64,000 nt of DNA from Nitrospirota bacterium (lineage in GTDB: Bacteria; JACPQY01). Shown piece after piece: positions 9,428 through 18,968 of the stretch. The notes under the pieces were generated by a model. It ran no database searches, had not been told where the DNA came from, and was given only the letters and a program-made list of their open reading frames with translations. Each line of letters opens with the position of its first letter. Positions within the stretch are counted from its first letter, which is position 1. A program made the position numbers and the translations under genes. The stretch is taken from positions 68,214-132,213 of the forward strand of contig JACPAV010000016.1 of assembly GCA_016180645.1 (NCBI GenBank), written 5' to 3'.

Positions 9428-10279
9428 ATGTACCTCGGCTATTGGGGCCTCGTGGCGGCACCGTTCCCGATGGCCCCCGACCCCCGTTTTTTTTTCCTGG
9501 GCTCTTCCCATCAGTCCGCCCTTTCGAAATTGTACTACGGGATGCAGACGTGCAGCCCCGGCATTCTCGTCACGGGGCCGCACGGAGCGGGCAAGACCTT
9601 TATGCTGCGTCTCCTCATCCACACGCTGCCGCCGGAGAAATACAATGTGGGCCTCCTGTTCAATCCTCCGCTCGGCACCGATCAGCTCCTTCCCGAGCTG
9701 ATGTACCAACTCGACGTTCCGATCTCGAACGGGGGGCCGCAGGAACAGCTCCGCGAGCTCTCCGACCGGATCATCAGCGACCATCTTCGAGGCATCCACA
9801 CCCTACTTCTCATCGATGAAGCCCAACTTCTGCCGCCGGAATCACTCGAGCAGCTTCGCGTCCTGGCCAACTACCAACTGGATGCACAAAGTCCCGTCAC
9901 GCTCATCCTTTCCGGACTTCCCAGCCTCCGCCCCACCCTCGCGCCGAATGTCGCCCTCCTTCAGCGATTTGCCATCAGCGTTTCGATCACGCCCCTCACT
10001 CCACGCGAAACGGTTCGATATGTACTCCATCGTCTCCGATGCGCCGGCGCCGTTCGGGCCATCTTTACGGACGAGGCTCTCCAATCGGTGCAACGGCACT
10101 CGGGGGGCGTTCCCCGGCTGATCAATGCCTTGTGCGATGCATCCCTGCTTGAAGGATGGACCGAGCGCCGGACGTATGTGGAAGGGTATTTGGTGGAAAA
10201 GGTCGCCCGTGCCTCCGCCTTTCGAGTGGCTTCCCCGGTAGCCGCAGGCTTCATGCCTGCGTCCGAGGAGGCACCCTAA
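9428..10279 (+). CDS. ExeA/GspA-type AAA ATPase (XrtA/PEP-CTERM-associated type)
   Basis: The 283-residue P-loop ATPase has Walker A GPHGAGKT (about 52-59), Walker B LLIDEAQ and a winged C-terminal region. The N-terminus (YWGL..PFPMAPDPRFFF) and 'LIDEAQLLPPESLEQLR' are typical of the ATPase found with exopolysaccharide/exosortase loci and of ExeA, which drives envelope assembly. It heads a five-gene cluster ending in a Wzc-like kinase. The last dozen or so residues (PVAAGFMPASE) come from a copy of the GTAGCCGC palindromic repeat, so the native C-terminus has been replaced or extended. Confidence 0.85.
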   Translation: MYLGYWGLVAAPFPMAPDPRFFFLGSSHQSALSKLYYGMQTCSPGILVTGPHGAGKTFMLRLLIHTLPPEKYNVGLLFNPPLGTDQLLPELMYQLDVPISNGGPQEQLRELSDRIISDHLRGIHTLLLIDEAQLLPPESLEQLRVLANYQLDAQSPVTLILSGLPSLRPTLAPNVALLQRFAISVSITPLTPRETVRYVLHRLRCAGAVRAIFTDEALQSVQRHSGGVPRLINALCDASLLEGWTERRTYVEGYLVEKVARASAFRVASPVAAGFMPASEEAP

Positions 10280-10368
10280 AGGATGCGCCTACCAAGAGCC
10301 AACGGCTTCCCCCGGCGGATAGGGTCGAAAGTTACCCGGTCCAGAGTCGAGGGTTTCAGAGATGGCAC

Positions 10369-11043
<675 letters not shown>

Positions 11044-11144
11044 GGGAGGTCGTTGCCAGCGTCAGACCTTTCCCACACAGTGCCCTGCCGATTCCGGCCG
11101 ATCCCGCCCTGCCCCTCCCGGTCAGTCCAAAAGAAGCCGGCGAC

Positions 11145-11765
11145 ATGTTGACCATGCGCAAGGACATCAGCGCGACCAAGGAGCGGGAGCGGCAACTTCG
11201 CATCGAACTCGCAGCCAAGGAACGCATGATCAAGAAGATGGAACGTTTTGAGTCGATGGTGATCGAACTCCAATCCGAGAACGCCCATCTCAAGGAGGCC
11301 GTCGCGCGGGTCCAGCAGGAATCCGTCGCCCCCACCTCCGGCCTGTCCCATGGAGAACAGGTCCATGGGAGTCGTACGATCCCGGCCGTGTTGATCCTCC
11401 TTCTCGTCTTCCTCGCAGGAGGATTCTATGTCTGGAAGAATGGCATCCCCGGCCGGAAGTCCGTCCGAACGGCGACCCCCACCGTGGCCCCGTCGCTCCC
11501 GACCGCCCGGATTTTTCATCCCACCGAACTCACGGACGTGGCCCTCGGCATGGCCGAAACCCTGTCGAACATGGGCGTGCAGGTCCAAGCCCTCGAGCCG
11601 CTGACCAACCCGGTGGCGCGCACCACCGTGTTCTACGCGCAGGGCAAAGAGGAGACGGCCCATTCCATCGCGGGCCGCCTCGGGCCGGATACGGACCTCC
11701 GCCCCAGGGACTGGCCCAGCGGGGCCGATCTGATCATCGTTCTGGGCGAGGACAGGCTGGAATAA
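11145..11765 (+). CDS. membrane protein with coiled coil and LytR_C domain
   Basis: 206 residues: charged coiled coil (about 8-60), one transmembrane helix (about 81-98), then a domain near 115-205 resembling the LytR/CpsA/Psr C-terminal domain ('VALGMAETLSNMGVQV', 'ARTTVFYAQGKEETA', ending 'ADLIIVLGED'). In other bacteria this domain accompanies cell-wall polymer ligases; here it stands alone with a cytoplasmic coiled coil. ATG 11145 has AAGAAG 9 nt upstream. It lies between the receiver and the HD-GYP gene and may connect cytoplasmic signalling to the envelope. Confidence 0.65.
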   Translation: MLTMRKDISATKERERQLRIELAAKERMIKKMERFESMVIELQSENAHLKEAVARVQQESVAPTSGLSHGEQVHGSRTIPAVLILLLVFLAGGFYVWKNGIPGRKSVRTATPTVAPSLPTARIFHPTELTDVALGMAETLSNMGVQVQALEPLTNPVARTTVFYAQGKEETAHSIAGRLGPDTDLRPRDWPSGADLIIVLGEDRLE

Positions 11766-11804
11766 CCCTCAAGGAGTGGACAAGGAATCAAGTGGACCCT
11801 TCAT

Positions 11805-11935
11805 GGTAGCCGCAACCTTCAGGTTGCGTCCGCTCTATCGTGCGCAGGCTAAAGCCCCTTGCCACGGAGGGCATGGGACCATGCAATGTTGCCGCGCTCA
11901 GGATGGCGCGGCATGTAACATGGCCTGCGGCTACC
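11805..11935. repeat. composite palindromic repeat B-E-B
   Basis: It starts GGTAGCCGCAACCTTCAG and ends GGCCTGCGGCTACC, with an inner element E (CCACGGAGGGCATGGGACC ... GCGCGGCATGTAACATGG). A near-identical arrangement is at 43371-43472. The inner element alone is found inside the tldD/pmbA gene at 36103-36170. No gene is seen between 11766 and 11942. Confidence 0.8.
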
Positions 11936-11942
11936 AAGCACT

Positions 11943-13103
11943 TTGCCACTTCCGGACGCTTGCTTGAAGAATACGGACCTGCTCAAAGGGAGTGTGGGCG
12001 GATCGCCCGCGGCGCAGTCTCCACAGGCGCCTCCTCCCGCTCCGGGACGCAAAATGCGGATGATCGATACGATTCGCCCCGAGGCTCCCCCCCCCCGGGA
12101 AACGACTCGCCCCGTCCCGATTCAAGTCCAGGCCGAACCGGAACCCACAGCCCGTCCCACACCCGGCTCAGAGCGCCCGCCGAATCTCCCCATTCCCGTT
12201 GAATCGCCGCATCCTGAGATCCATGGAGGCGTGCCCGCGCATCGGCGGGCCAGTTCGCTGGAGAAGTTCGAGCAGAGCCTGACCGACCTGTTCCACAGGG
12301 CGCGGCAGAAAGAACCGGCGGTCCTCCCGGACGATTTTTGGCTCGATGTTCACGAATTGGTGGAGATGGTGCCTGAAGACCCCGATGGATTTCTGGCTCA
12401 CGTGTTTGAAATGGGTCCTGATGATCCCGAGTGGCCGCTCGAACACCACGCGATCAATGTGGGTATCCTCTGCATCCTGGTCGGCCGGCATCTGAGACTG
12501 GATGAGCACGACTTGAGAGATTTGGCCGGTGGGGCGCTGGTGCACGACCTCGGACTCGCCCCGTTGAAGCGACTGACGGAGCAGAACCGCCGGCTCACGG
12601 ATCGGGAACGCCGTCTCATCAGCCTGCACGCCTACGAAGGTGAAAGACTGTTTGCCGATGCCAACAAGGGGTTCGATACCGTCCAACTGATCGTGCGACA
12701 AAGCCAGGAGCGTGAGAACGGGACAGGCTCGCCGGAAAAAATCTCCACCGATGCCATCCATCCTCTCTCAAAGATTGTCGGAGCTTGCGACGCCCTGGAG
12801 AGCCTGACCCATCGACGGCCTTACCGGCCGATCTCCACTCCCCGCGCGGCCATTCAGAAACTCCTCGATGAAAAAGAGAAATACGCTTCTCCCGTGCTGA
12901 AGGCCATGTTGACCTGCATCACCCCCTATCCTCCGGGCAGCGTGGTCCACCTCAGCACCGGTGTGCGGGCGCGCGTCAAGCGCGTCAATGCCGGGAGCTG
13001 TCTGCGTCCGGTAGTCACGCCTTTCGGGCCCGGCAAGCACGAGGGAATCGATCTGGACTTGATGCATCTGCCTCACGTCTGGATCCAAGAACTGAAAGGA
13101 TAG
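11943..13103 (+). CDS. degenerate HD-GYP domain protein
   Basis: Up to 386 residues; the start is uncertain (TTG 11943, GTG 11994 or ATG 12054). A Pro-rich N-terminal linker (1-90) leads to an HD-GYP domain, which hydrolyses cyclic di-GMP in active members. The HD pair (VHDLG) and an HAYEG motif are present, but the HHE..DG.GYP signature reads QSQERENGTGSP: both metal-binding His are lost and GYP has become GSP. The 'VGACDALESLTHRRPYRP' motif is intact. It may be a c-di-GMP sensor rather than an enzyme. It sits 7 nt before the Wzc-like kinase and is probably cotranscribed with it. Confidence 0.75.
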   Translation: MPLPDACLKNTDLLKGSVGGSPAAQSPQAPPPAPGRKMRMIDTIRPEAPPPRETTRPVPIQVQAEPEPTARPTPGSERPPNLPIPVESPHPEIHGGVPAHRRASSLEKFEQSLTDLFHRARQKEPAVLPDDFWLDVHELVEMVPEDPDGFLAHVFEMGPDDPEWPLEHHAINVGILCILVGRHLRLDEHDLRDLAGGALVHDLGLAPLKRLTEQNRRLTDRERRLISLHAYEGERLFADANKGFDTVQLIVRQSQERENGTGSPEKISTDAIHPLSKIVGACDALESLTHRRPYRPISTPRAAIQKLLDEKEKYASPVLKAMLTCITPYPPGSVVHLSTGVRARVKRVNAGSCLRPVVTPFGPGKHEGIDLDLMHLPHVWIQELKG

Positions 13104-13110
13104 GCGCGGG

Positions 13111-15270
13111 GTGGAACGTCCGGCCACCGTTTCCTTCCCGCAGGTTGTCAAGATCATCGCCAGGCGGAAGGCCATCGTGGTCCTGTCCTGCGTCATCGGC
13201 GTGGCCATGGGAATGTTCCAAGTCCGTTCCAAAGCCCCGACCTATGAGGCCACCGTCGTCATCCAAGTCAAGTCTCCGCCGCCCAGCGGTCAGGGCGGGT
13301 ACTTCGAGACCGTCCAGCATTCCGTCGTCCAGGCCTACACGGCTTCGCTCGTGATCACCTCCACTCCCTTTCTGCTGCGGGTCGCCAAGGAACTTGGGAA
13401 GATTCCCCGTGAGATGTCCTGGGACGATGTGAACAAGTCCGACATTCACCTCGGAGTCATCAAGGCGCTCAGGTCCAAGATTACGGCCAACCAGCGGCGG
13501 GGTGAAGGGCCGACGCCGTTCGTCGAGATCACCGCCCATTCCGGAGAACCCGAAGAAGCACGGGATGTCGCGAATACCGCAGGGCGGGTGTTCATCTCCT
13601 ATCACCGCGACAACGTGGTCAAGGTGGAGTCCGAAGCTCGCGAGTACCTCGACCAGCAGAAGACGCTCCTCTCCGGCCAGCTCGCAGAAGCACAGGAAGA
13701 CCTGCTCCGATTCAAGACCCAGCGGGGCATCGTGGACATCGCTCCCGAACGCCAGCGAGCCATCCAGGAGAGGGTGGACCTGACGTCCACTCTCGAATCG
13801 CTGCAAGGCAAAGAGGAAAAGCTGGATGAAATGGCCGTCCGCTTCTCGGACGACCGCAATACCCACCGAGATGACATCCTGTCCTTGGGACTGAAAACGG
13901 CCGGGGTGGACGTCGGCGCACTCTTCGAATCGCTCCTCCAAGATGTCACCGCGCGGGATGTCCTGATCCAGGATCTGACCCCCGAGCACCCGGAGATCAT
14001 CCAAATCGACCGCCGCGTCTTCAACGGTTTCAAGCGGCTGAAGGACAAGATCCACGAGGATCTGGATCAGGTGCACATTCAGCTGCGCGGGTGGGAAACT
14101 CGGCACGCCGCGCTCCTGAAGGAGGAAACGGAGCTCCTCCAGCTGGAGGCGCACGTGGACATGGTGCGGAAAAGCCTCGAAGGGCTCGACCAGGAACTCC
14201 AGGAGGTGGGCCTCAAGACCATCTACAGCGGCGAGCGCGCCCAGATCATTCAGCCTGCCGTCACGCCCGAGCGTGGATTCCGAAAGCAGTGGCCGACGTT
14301 TGTCACGGCGGGACTGCTCCTGGGATTCGTGATGGGGCTCTTCCTCGCCTTCGTTCGCGAGGCCTTCGACTTCTCCCTTCGGCAGATCGAAGAGATCGAG
14401 GAACTGCTCAAACTGAGCGTCCTCGGTCTGATCCCCCGCCACACGCCGGGCCGAGGAACTCTCGCGGAAACCTCGCCGAAACCCTACGCCCCCTCGATCG
14501 TCGAACGGGTCCCCCTGTTGAGCTTCCCCCGATCGCCGGTCTCGGAAAGTTTCCGAACGCTTCGCACCACCGTCCGCCGGATCGAGCCCGGCCATGAAGT
14601 GTACCTCGTGACCAGCGCCAGCCCCCAGGAGGGAAAATCTCTCCTCTCCCTCAACCTTTCCCTGGCCATGGCCCAGATCGGACTGAAAACGCTCCTCGTT
14701 GAGGCCAACATGCGCCGTCCCACCTTGGACAAAGTCATCGGTTTCAAGTCCTCCCCCGGCCTCATTCAAGTCCTCCAGGGAGCGATCGACTGGCACGAGG
14801 CGGTTCGCACACTCCCGGACCTCCTGCTCTCATCATGGACGCTTGATCTGGCGGAGGGGTCGGGGTTGGACCGGTTGGATTTCATTCCATCCGGAGGAAG
14901 CATCCATCATCCGTCCGAACTGATCGAAGACGGGTTCGACAATTTCAAACTGGCCGACGAGTGGCGCAAGGCCTACGACGCGGTCATTTTCGACGCGCCT
15001 CCCGTGGTGCCGGTCACGGACTCCGCCACGCTGGCCCGCTTCGCCGATCGGATTCTACTCGTCTATCGCATGGGGCGCACGCCTAGAGACCTCGTCCAAC
15101 GCGCCAAGAAGAATCTGGAAGCCGCCGGCGGGAAGATACTGGGCGTCATCGTCAATGACGTCGAGTTCCGGGAAATCTCCGTTGGCGTCGGGTATCGCTA
15201 CGGCCGGTACTATCATGCCGCGGAGACCACCCCCACGCGATCTTCCCGCCGGCAGAAGAAAGCCGCCTGA
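13111..15270 (+). CDS. Wzz/Wzc-type polysaccharide copolymerase with BY-kinase domain
   Basis: 719 residues from GTG 13111. Wzz domain with TM1 (about 21-38), a long periplasmic coiled region (140-390), TM2 (394-415), then a cytoplasmic kinase domain: Walker A SASPQEGKS (about 502-510) and Walker B 'AVIFDAPPV' (about 623). The Walker A' motif reads LLVEANMRRP: both Asp normally found there (DxD) are Glu and Asn. The C-terminus has a Tyr group (GYRYGRYYH), the usual autophosphorylation region. These proteins control capsule/exopolysaccharide chain length in the inner membrane. No glycosyltransferase or polymerase is nearby. Confidence 0.85.
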   Translation: MERPATVSFPQVVKIIARRKAIVVLSCVIGVAMGMFQVRSKAPTYEATVVIQVKSPPPSGQGGYFETVQHSVVQAYTASLVITSTPFLLRVAKELGKIPREMSWDDVNKSDIHLGVIKALRSKITANQRRGEGPTPFVEITAHSGEPEEARDVANTAGRVFISYHRDNVVKVESEAREYLDQQKTLLSGQLAEAQEDLLRFKTQRGIVDIAPERQRAIQERVDLTSTLESLQGKEEKLDEMAVRFSDDRNTHRDDILSLGLKTAGVDVGALFESLLQDVTARDVLIQDLTPEHPEIIQIDRRVFNGFKRLKDKIHEDLDQVHIQLRGWETRHAALLKEETELLQLEAHVDMVRKSLEGLDQELQEVGLKTIYSGERAQIIQPAVTPERGFRKQWPTFVTAGLLLGFVMGLFLAFVREAFDFSLRQIEEIEELLKLSVLGLIPRHTPGRGTLAETSPKPYAPSIVERVPLLSFPRSPVSESFRTLRTTVRRIEPGHEVYLVTSASPQEGKSLLSLNLSLAMAQIGLKTLLVEANMRRPTLDKVIGFKSSPGLIQVLQGAIDWHEAVRTLPDLLLSSWTLDLAEGSGLDRLDFIPSGGSIHHPSELIEDGFDNFKLADEWRKAYDAVIFDAPPVVPVTDSATLARFADRILLVYRMGRTPRDLVQRAKKNLEAAGGKILGVIVNDVEFREISVGVGYRYGRYYHAAETTPTRSSRRQKKAA

Positions 15271-15275
15271 AAGAA

Positions 15276-15480
15276 TCGAATCATCGAGCCATGTGATGAT
15301 GGAGTCATCGCCGGAGAGTCTCGCCGGCTGGATCCCAACCGCCCCCCACAGCCACTTGATTCCATGACTACATGATCCGATGATTCCATTCTTCTAATGG
15401 GGTCATGTGGTGATGGGGCCATGGGGGGGGCGGGAAGTCCGCTCGATGGCTCCATGATTACATGATTCCATGACTCCATT
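15276..15480. repeat. low-complexity CATGATTACATG-type repeats
   Basis: The gap before purH is built of short degenerate units such as CATGATTACATGATTCCATG and GTCATGTGGTGATGGGG. The same type fills 17862-17985 and part of 25196-25235. No gene is seen here. Confidence 0.65.
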
Positions 15481-15498
15481 CCTTCGATGTGCTATGTT
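15470..15498 (+). promoter_or_regulatory. purH promoter, near-leaderless
   Basis: ATGACT (15470-15475), 17-nt spacer, TATGTT (15493-15498), with ATG at 15507. It is formed partly from the low-complexity repeat. Confidence 0.45.
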
Positions 15499-15506
15499 CC
15501 CTTCCG

Positions 15507-17054
15507 ATGCGGAAGGCACTCCTCAGCGTCTCGGACAAGACGGGGCTGGTCGAATTCGCCCGGGGCCTGACGTCGCTCGGATTCCATCTGCTCTCCACCG
15601 GCGGCACGGCACGCGTACTCAAGGAAACCGGCATCGAAGTGACGGACGTCGGCACCTACACCGGTTTTCCAGAAATGCTCGACGGCCGTGTAAAAACACT
15701 GCATCCCCGGATACACGCAGGAATTCTGGCCCGCCGCAATCATCCTGACGATCTGGCCGCTCTGAAGCGGAACGATATTCCCACCATCGATCTCGTGGCC
15801 GTCAACCTCTATCCCTTTGAGGAGAAAGTGCATGGAGGCCACACACCGCTGGACGAGGCGATTGAAGAAATCGACATCGGGGGGCCCACCCTGGTCCGGG
15901 CCGCCGCGAAGAACTTCGAACACGTCTGCGTGGTGATCGATCCCGCGGATTACCCCGCCGTGCTGGACCGGCTCAAGAAGAATACTCTGGACCGCGAATT
16001 CCGCCTGGCCCTGGCCGGCAGGGTGTTTTCGAGGACCGCCGCCTACGACGCGGCCATTTCCAATTACTTTGCCGAGCGACGCGCGGGAACCGATCTGCCG
16101 GAGACTCTGACGGTTCAACTGAAGAAAATCCAACATTTGCGGTACGGCGAGAACCCGCATCAACGCGGCGGTTCCTATCGATTGCTGGGCCATACATCCC
16201 TCGGCATCCTGGACAGCCGCCAACTCCAGGGCAAGGAACTTTCGTACAACAATCTCGTGGATGCGGAAGTGGCCGCACTTATCGTCAGGCAGTTTCCCGG
16301 CTGCGCCGCCGTCGTGATCAAGCACAACAATCCCTCCGGTGTGGGAACGCATCCCGCCTCCCTCAAGGAAGCCTATGTGAAAGCGCGCGACACCGATCCG
16401 GTGTCCGCCTTCGGAGGCGTCGCCGCCTTCAACACGGATCTCGACCCCGCTACAGCCCAGGAAATGACCAAGACCTTCACGGAGGTGGTCGTCGCGCCCG
16501 GATACGCTCCGGCCGCGTTGGAGGCCCTAAAAACAAAAAAGGATCTCAGAATTCTCGAGTGGAGATCTGAACACGCCCTCTCGCATGTCCCGCTTGACGT
16601 GCGGACGATCGGTGGTGGCGCGCTGGTTCAGGACCTGGACGTGGAGCCGGACGACCCCTCCCACTGGAAAACCGTCACGAAGAGGCCTCCCTCCGACAAA
16701 GAAGTTCAGGCCCTCGTTTTCGGCTGGCGTGTCTGCCGTTTTGTGAAATCCAACGCCATCGTCTTCACGACCACGGATCGCACGCTCGGCGTGGGCGCGG
16801 GGCAGATGTCGCGGGTGGACTCCGTCAAGATCGCAGGCACGAAGATGCGGGAATTCAAGCTGGAAGGCCGGCCTCTGGCCATGGGGTCGGATGCTTTCTT
16901 CCCCTTCAGGGACGGCATCGACGAGGCGGCCAAGATGGGCGTGACGGCCATTGTCCAACCTGGAGGGTCGATTCGCGACTCCGAAGTCATCGCCGCCGCC
17001 GACGAGCACGGCATGGCCATGATGTTCACCGGTCGCCGCCACTTCCGCCACTAG
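15507..17054 (+). CDS. purH: bifunctional AICAR transformylase / IMP cyclohydrolase
   Basis: 515 residues, the normal length for PurH, which catalyses the last two steps of IMP synthesis. The N-terminal MGS-like cyclohydrolase domain starts directly ([12 protein letters not shown], 'LLSTGGTA', 'VKTLHP', 'AVNLYPFE'). The C-terminal AICAR transformylase domain shows 'LRYGENPHQ', 'VIKHNNPSG', 'SAFGG' and ends 'FTGRRHFRH'. ATG 15507 is preferred over the in-frame GTG 15489 because family members begin here and a -10 box lies 8 nt upstream. The next gene starts on the base after the stop. Confidence 0.97.
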   Translation: MRKALLSVSDKTGLVEFARGLTSLGFHLLSTGGTARVLKETGIEVTDVGTYTGFPEMLDGRVKTLHPRIHAGILARRNHPDDLAALKRNDIPTIDLVAVNLYPFEEKVHGGHTPLDEAIEEIDIGGPTLVRAAAKNFEHVCVVIDPADYPAVLDRLKKNTLDREFRLALAGRVFSRTAAYDAAISNYFAERRAGTDLPETLTVQLKKIQHLRYGENPHQRGGSYRLLGHTSLGILDSRQLQGKELSYNNLVDAEVAALIVRQFPGCAAVVIKHNNPSGVGTHPASLKEAYVKARDTDPVSAFGGVAAFNTDLDPATAQEMTKTFTEVVVAPGYAPAALEALKTKKDLRILEWRSEHALSHVPLDVRTIGGGALVQDLDVEPDDPSHWKTVTKRPPSDKEVQALVFGWRVCRFVKSNAIVFTTTDRTLGVGAGQMSRVDSVKIAGTKMREFKLEGRPLAMGSDAFFPFRDGIDEAAKMGVTAIVQPGGSIRDSEVIAAADEHGMAMMFTGRRHFRH

Positions 17055-17861
17055 TTGGCCACCCGTTCACTGTTTGAGGCAGCCGGGCGCCTCCAGGAAT
17101 GCCACCGGATGCTCGTTTTCACGGGCGCCGGCATTTCCGCGGAGAGCGGCATCCCCACGTTTCGCGGTCAGGGCGGGATCTGGGAAAAATACGAACCTGA
17201 ATCCTTCGGAACCCTGCCGGGACTCGGCATGGTCTGGCTCACCCAACCCCAGCGGTTGTTGGAATTCATCGTCGAAGCGATGCAAACCTTCCTGCGAGCC
17301 GCCCCCAATCCCGCCCATCTCGCCATCGGGGAGGCCGAAAGGAAAGGGAGCGTCCGGGCGATTGTGACGCAGAACATCGACGATCTCCACGAAAGGGGCG
17401 GCTCGCGAACTCTGTACAAACTTCATGGCGACCTCTACACCCTCCGTTGCCTTCGATGCGACGGGCGGGCGAAGTTTGATCGCTCATCCGTCCAGGCCAT
17501 CCTCAACCAACTGGATCAGATGCGCGTCGGGCGGCTCGCCCTGCTCAGGAAACTGTGGGAGATCCTGCCCCGATGTCCATCGTGCGAGGGACATACCCGG
17601 CCGGACGTCGTCTTCTTCGGCGAATCGCTTCCCGAAACAGTGCTGGCCGCCGCTCAGGAGGAGGCCGCGAAGTGCGATGCGCTCCTCATCGTCGGAACCT
17701 CAGGGGTGGTCTATCCTGCGGCCTTGATCCCGCAAATGGCCGCGCGAAGCGGAGCCTTGATCGTCGAAGTGAACAACGAGGAAACTCCCTACACCCAGAT
17801 TTCAAATTATTCGTTCCTCCGCAAAGCCGGAGAGATCGTTCCGAAACTCCTCGGAATGTGA
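17055..17861 (+). CDS. NAD-dependent protein deacylase (sirtuin)
   Basis: 268 residues from TTG 17055, immediately after the purH stop, implying translational coupling. Sir2 motifs: GAGISAESGIPTFRG (NAD binding), TQNIDDLH and 'LHGDL' (catalytic His), two CxxC zinc pairs (CLRC and CPSC) and 'VGTSGVVYPAA'. It removes acyl groups from Lys using NAD. Sequence alone does not tell deacetylase from desuccinylase activity. Confidence 0.92.
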   Translation: MATRSLFEAAGRLQECHRMLVFTGAGISAESGIPTFRGQGGIWEKYEPESFGTLPGLGMVWLTQPQRLLEFIVEAMQTFLRAAPNPAHLAIGEAERKGSVRAIVTQNIDDLHERGGSRTLYKLHGDLYTLRCLRCDGRAKFDRSSVQAILNQLDQMRVGRLALLRKLWEILPRCPSCEGHTRPDVVFFGESLPETVLAAAQEEAAKCDALLIVGTSGVVYPAALIPQMAARSGALIVEVNNEETPYTQISNYSFLRKAGEIVPKLLGM

Positions 17862-17985
17862 TCATGGCATGATGTAGCCATGTAACCATGTATTCATGTA
17901 ATCAAGTGGAAGAGCCGCGTTCCCAAAGACCACGTGATCACATGACCACGTGATTACATGGCCACATGGATACATGATCACATTC
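17862..17985. repeat. low-complexity CATGTGATTACATG-type repeats
   Basis: Convergent gap filled with degenerate units such as CATGTAACCATGTATTCATG and GTGATCACATGACCACGTG, matching 15276-15480. Confidence 0.65.
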
Positions 17986-18951
17986 CTAGAAATGAACATC
18001 CACCATCACTGAGAAACGGATGTTCTTTTCTCCTTTCAGTTCCCGTTGCACCCCGGCGCCCAAGGTCGCCTTCGGAGCATTCCACGCGGCTCCGAAGGTG
18101 ATGCTGTTCTGTGCCTCGGGCTGATCGGGCGGTTTCTCAACCAGATATCCTCCCCGGAAATCCACCTGCTCCTCCAGGGTCAATTGGAGGGCCGCTCCCC
18201 ACTGCGTGACCGATTTCTCGAAAGGAACTTCCTTCACGTGGCCGGTGGCCAGAACGTACGGTGGATATTTCGCTGAAATCCCTCCGGAGATCTCGCGCCG
18301 CCCTTCCGGAAAAATGCTCTTCACCTCCACCACATTGTACGCCGCCAAGCCGAGCGCGCCGTATTCGAACGGCGCCCACAGAAAACCCGCGTCGCCGGTG
18401 AAGCCCTCGTGCTTCTCCACGATCTTGTCTCCGATGAAATCGTAGATGTCACGGGTCATCCGAAGGTACTTCACCCCTCCGCCGAGGTACACACCCTCAA
18501 GGAGATCGTAGGACAAGGCCAGGTGTCCGCGGTGAAGCCCCCGGCCTGAGCTGCCGCTTCCCTCGGGCTCGTAGTGCCGCACGTACGCCACTCCGGCGGC
18601 CACCGGCTGCGTTTCCGAGTCGACGATGCTGCCGACAAATTCCCTCTCCCGCCCGGGAACGGTGTTGAAAGCGAAAGCAAGCGCGTAACGTTCCCACTGA
18701 CTCATGCCGGCCGGGTTGGAGGTGATGGCGCTGTTGTCGTCCGCCGCCGCGACCATGGAATTCGCCAGGCCGGCCGGTTTGGAGGTGATGAAGTCGCTGG
18801 CATCCGCGGCGCTCGTGAGTCGTGAGTGGTAAGTCGCCAGTAGAATGAATGCAGAGACCGCTGTATGCCGGAACCCGTGAAGCCGTGAAGCCGTGAAGCC
18901 GCCGGAGGGAGACGAGCCCGAGAGTGACTGGATCACGGGATCACGATTCAC
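17986..18951 (-). CDS. outer-membrane beta-barrel protein (FadL/PorV-like)
   Basis: 321 residues if GTG 18951 is used. After a signal peptide ending near TSAADA it has 'ITSNPAGMSQWERYALAFAF', reminiscent of the NPAGM region of FadL/OMPP1-type barrels, then alternating strands ending in an aromatic residue (VDVHF), as barrels do. It follows plsX by 17 nt, so it probably belongs to the gatB-plsX operon. The N-terminal 40 residues are coded by CGTGAAGC/CGTGATCC low-complexity repeat, so the true start is uncertain. Substrate unknown. Confidence 0.7.
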   Translation of the reverse strand: MNRDPVIQSLSGSSPSGGFTASRLHGFRHTAVSAFILLATYHSRLTSAADASDFITSKPAGLANSMVAAADDNSAITSNPAGMSQWERYALAFAFNTVPGREREFVGSIVDSETQPVAAGVAYVRHYEPEGSGSSGRGLHRGHLALSYDLLEGVYLGGGVKYLRMTRDIYDFIGDKIVEKHEGFTGDAGFLWAPFEYGALGLAAYNVVEVKSIFPEGRREISGGISAKYPPYVLATGHVKEVPFEKSVTQWGAALQLTLEEQVDFRGGYLVEKPPDQPEAQNSITFGAAWNAPKATLGAGVQRELKGEKNIRFSVMVDVHF

Positions 18952-18962
18952 GGGGTCACGAC
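18879..18962. repeat. GTGAAGCC / GTGATCCC short tandem repeats
   Basis: Three adjacent GTGAAGCC-type units followed by alternating GATCACGG and ATTCACGG units. They overlap the 5' end of the barrel protein gene and code for its N-terminal residues. Confidence 0.6.
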
Positions 18963-18968
18963 CCGGCC

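Noticed and set aside
10156-10368. Longer N-terminus for the receiver protein (start at 10156)
   Set aside because: It overlaps the ATPase gene in another frame and includes repeat-derived sequence; ATG 10369 has a better context.
13015-14796. Long open frame on the minus strand opposite the Wzc-like kinase gene
   Set aside because: Its product has no domain or signal and the plus-strand protein is clearly a Wzc family member; high GC keeps the opposite strand open.
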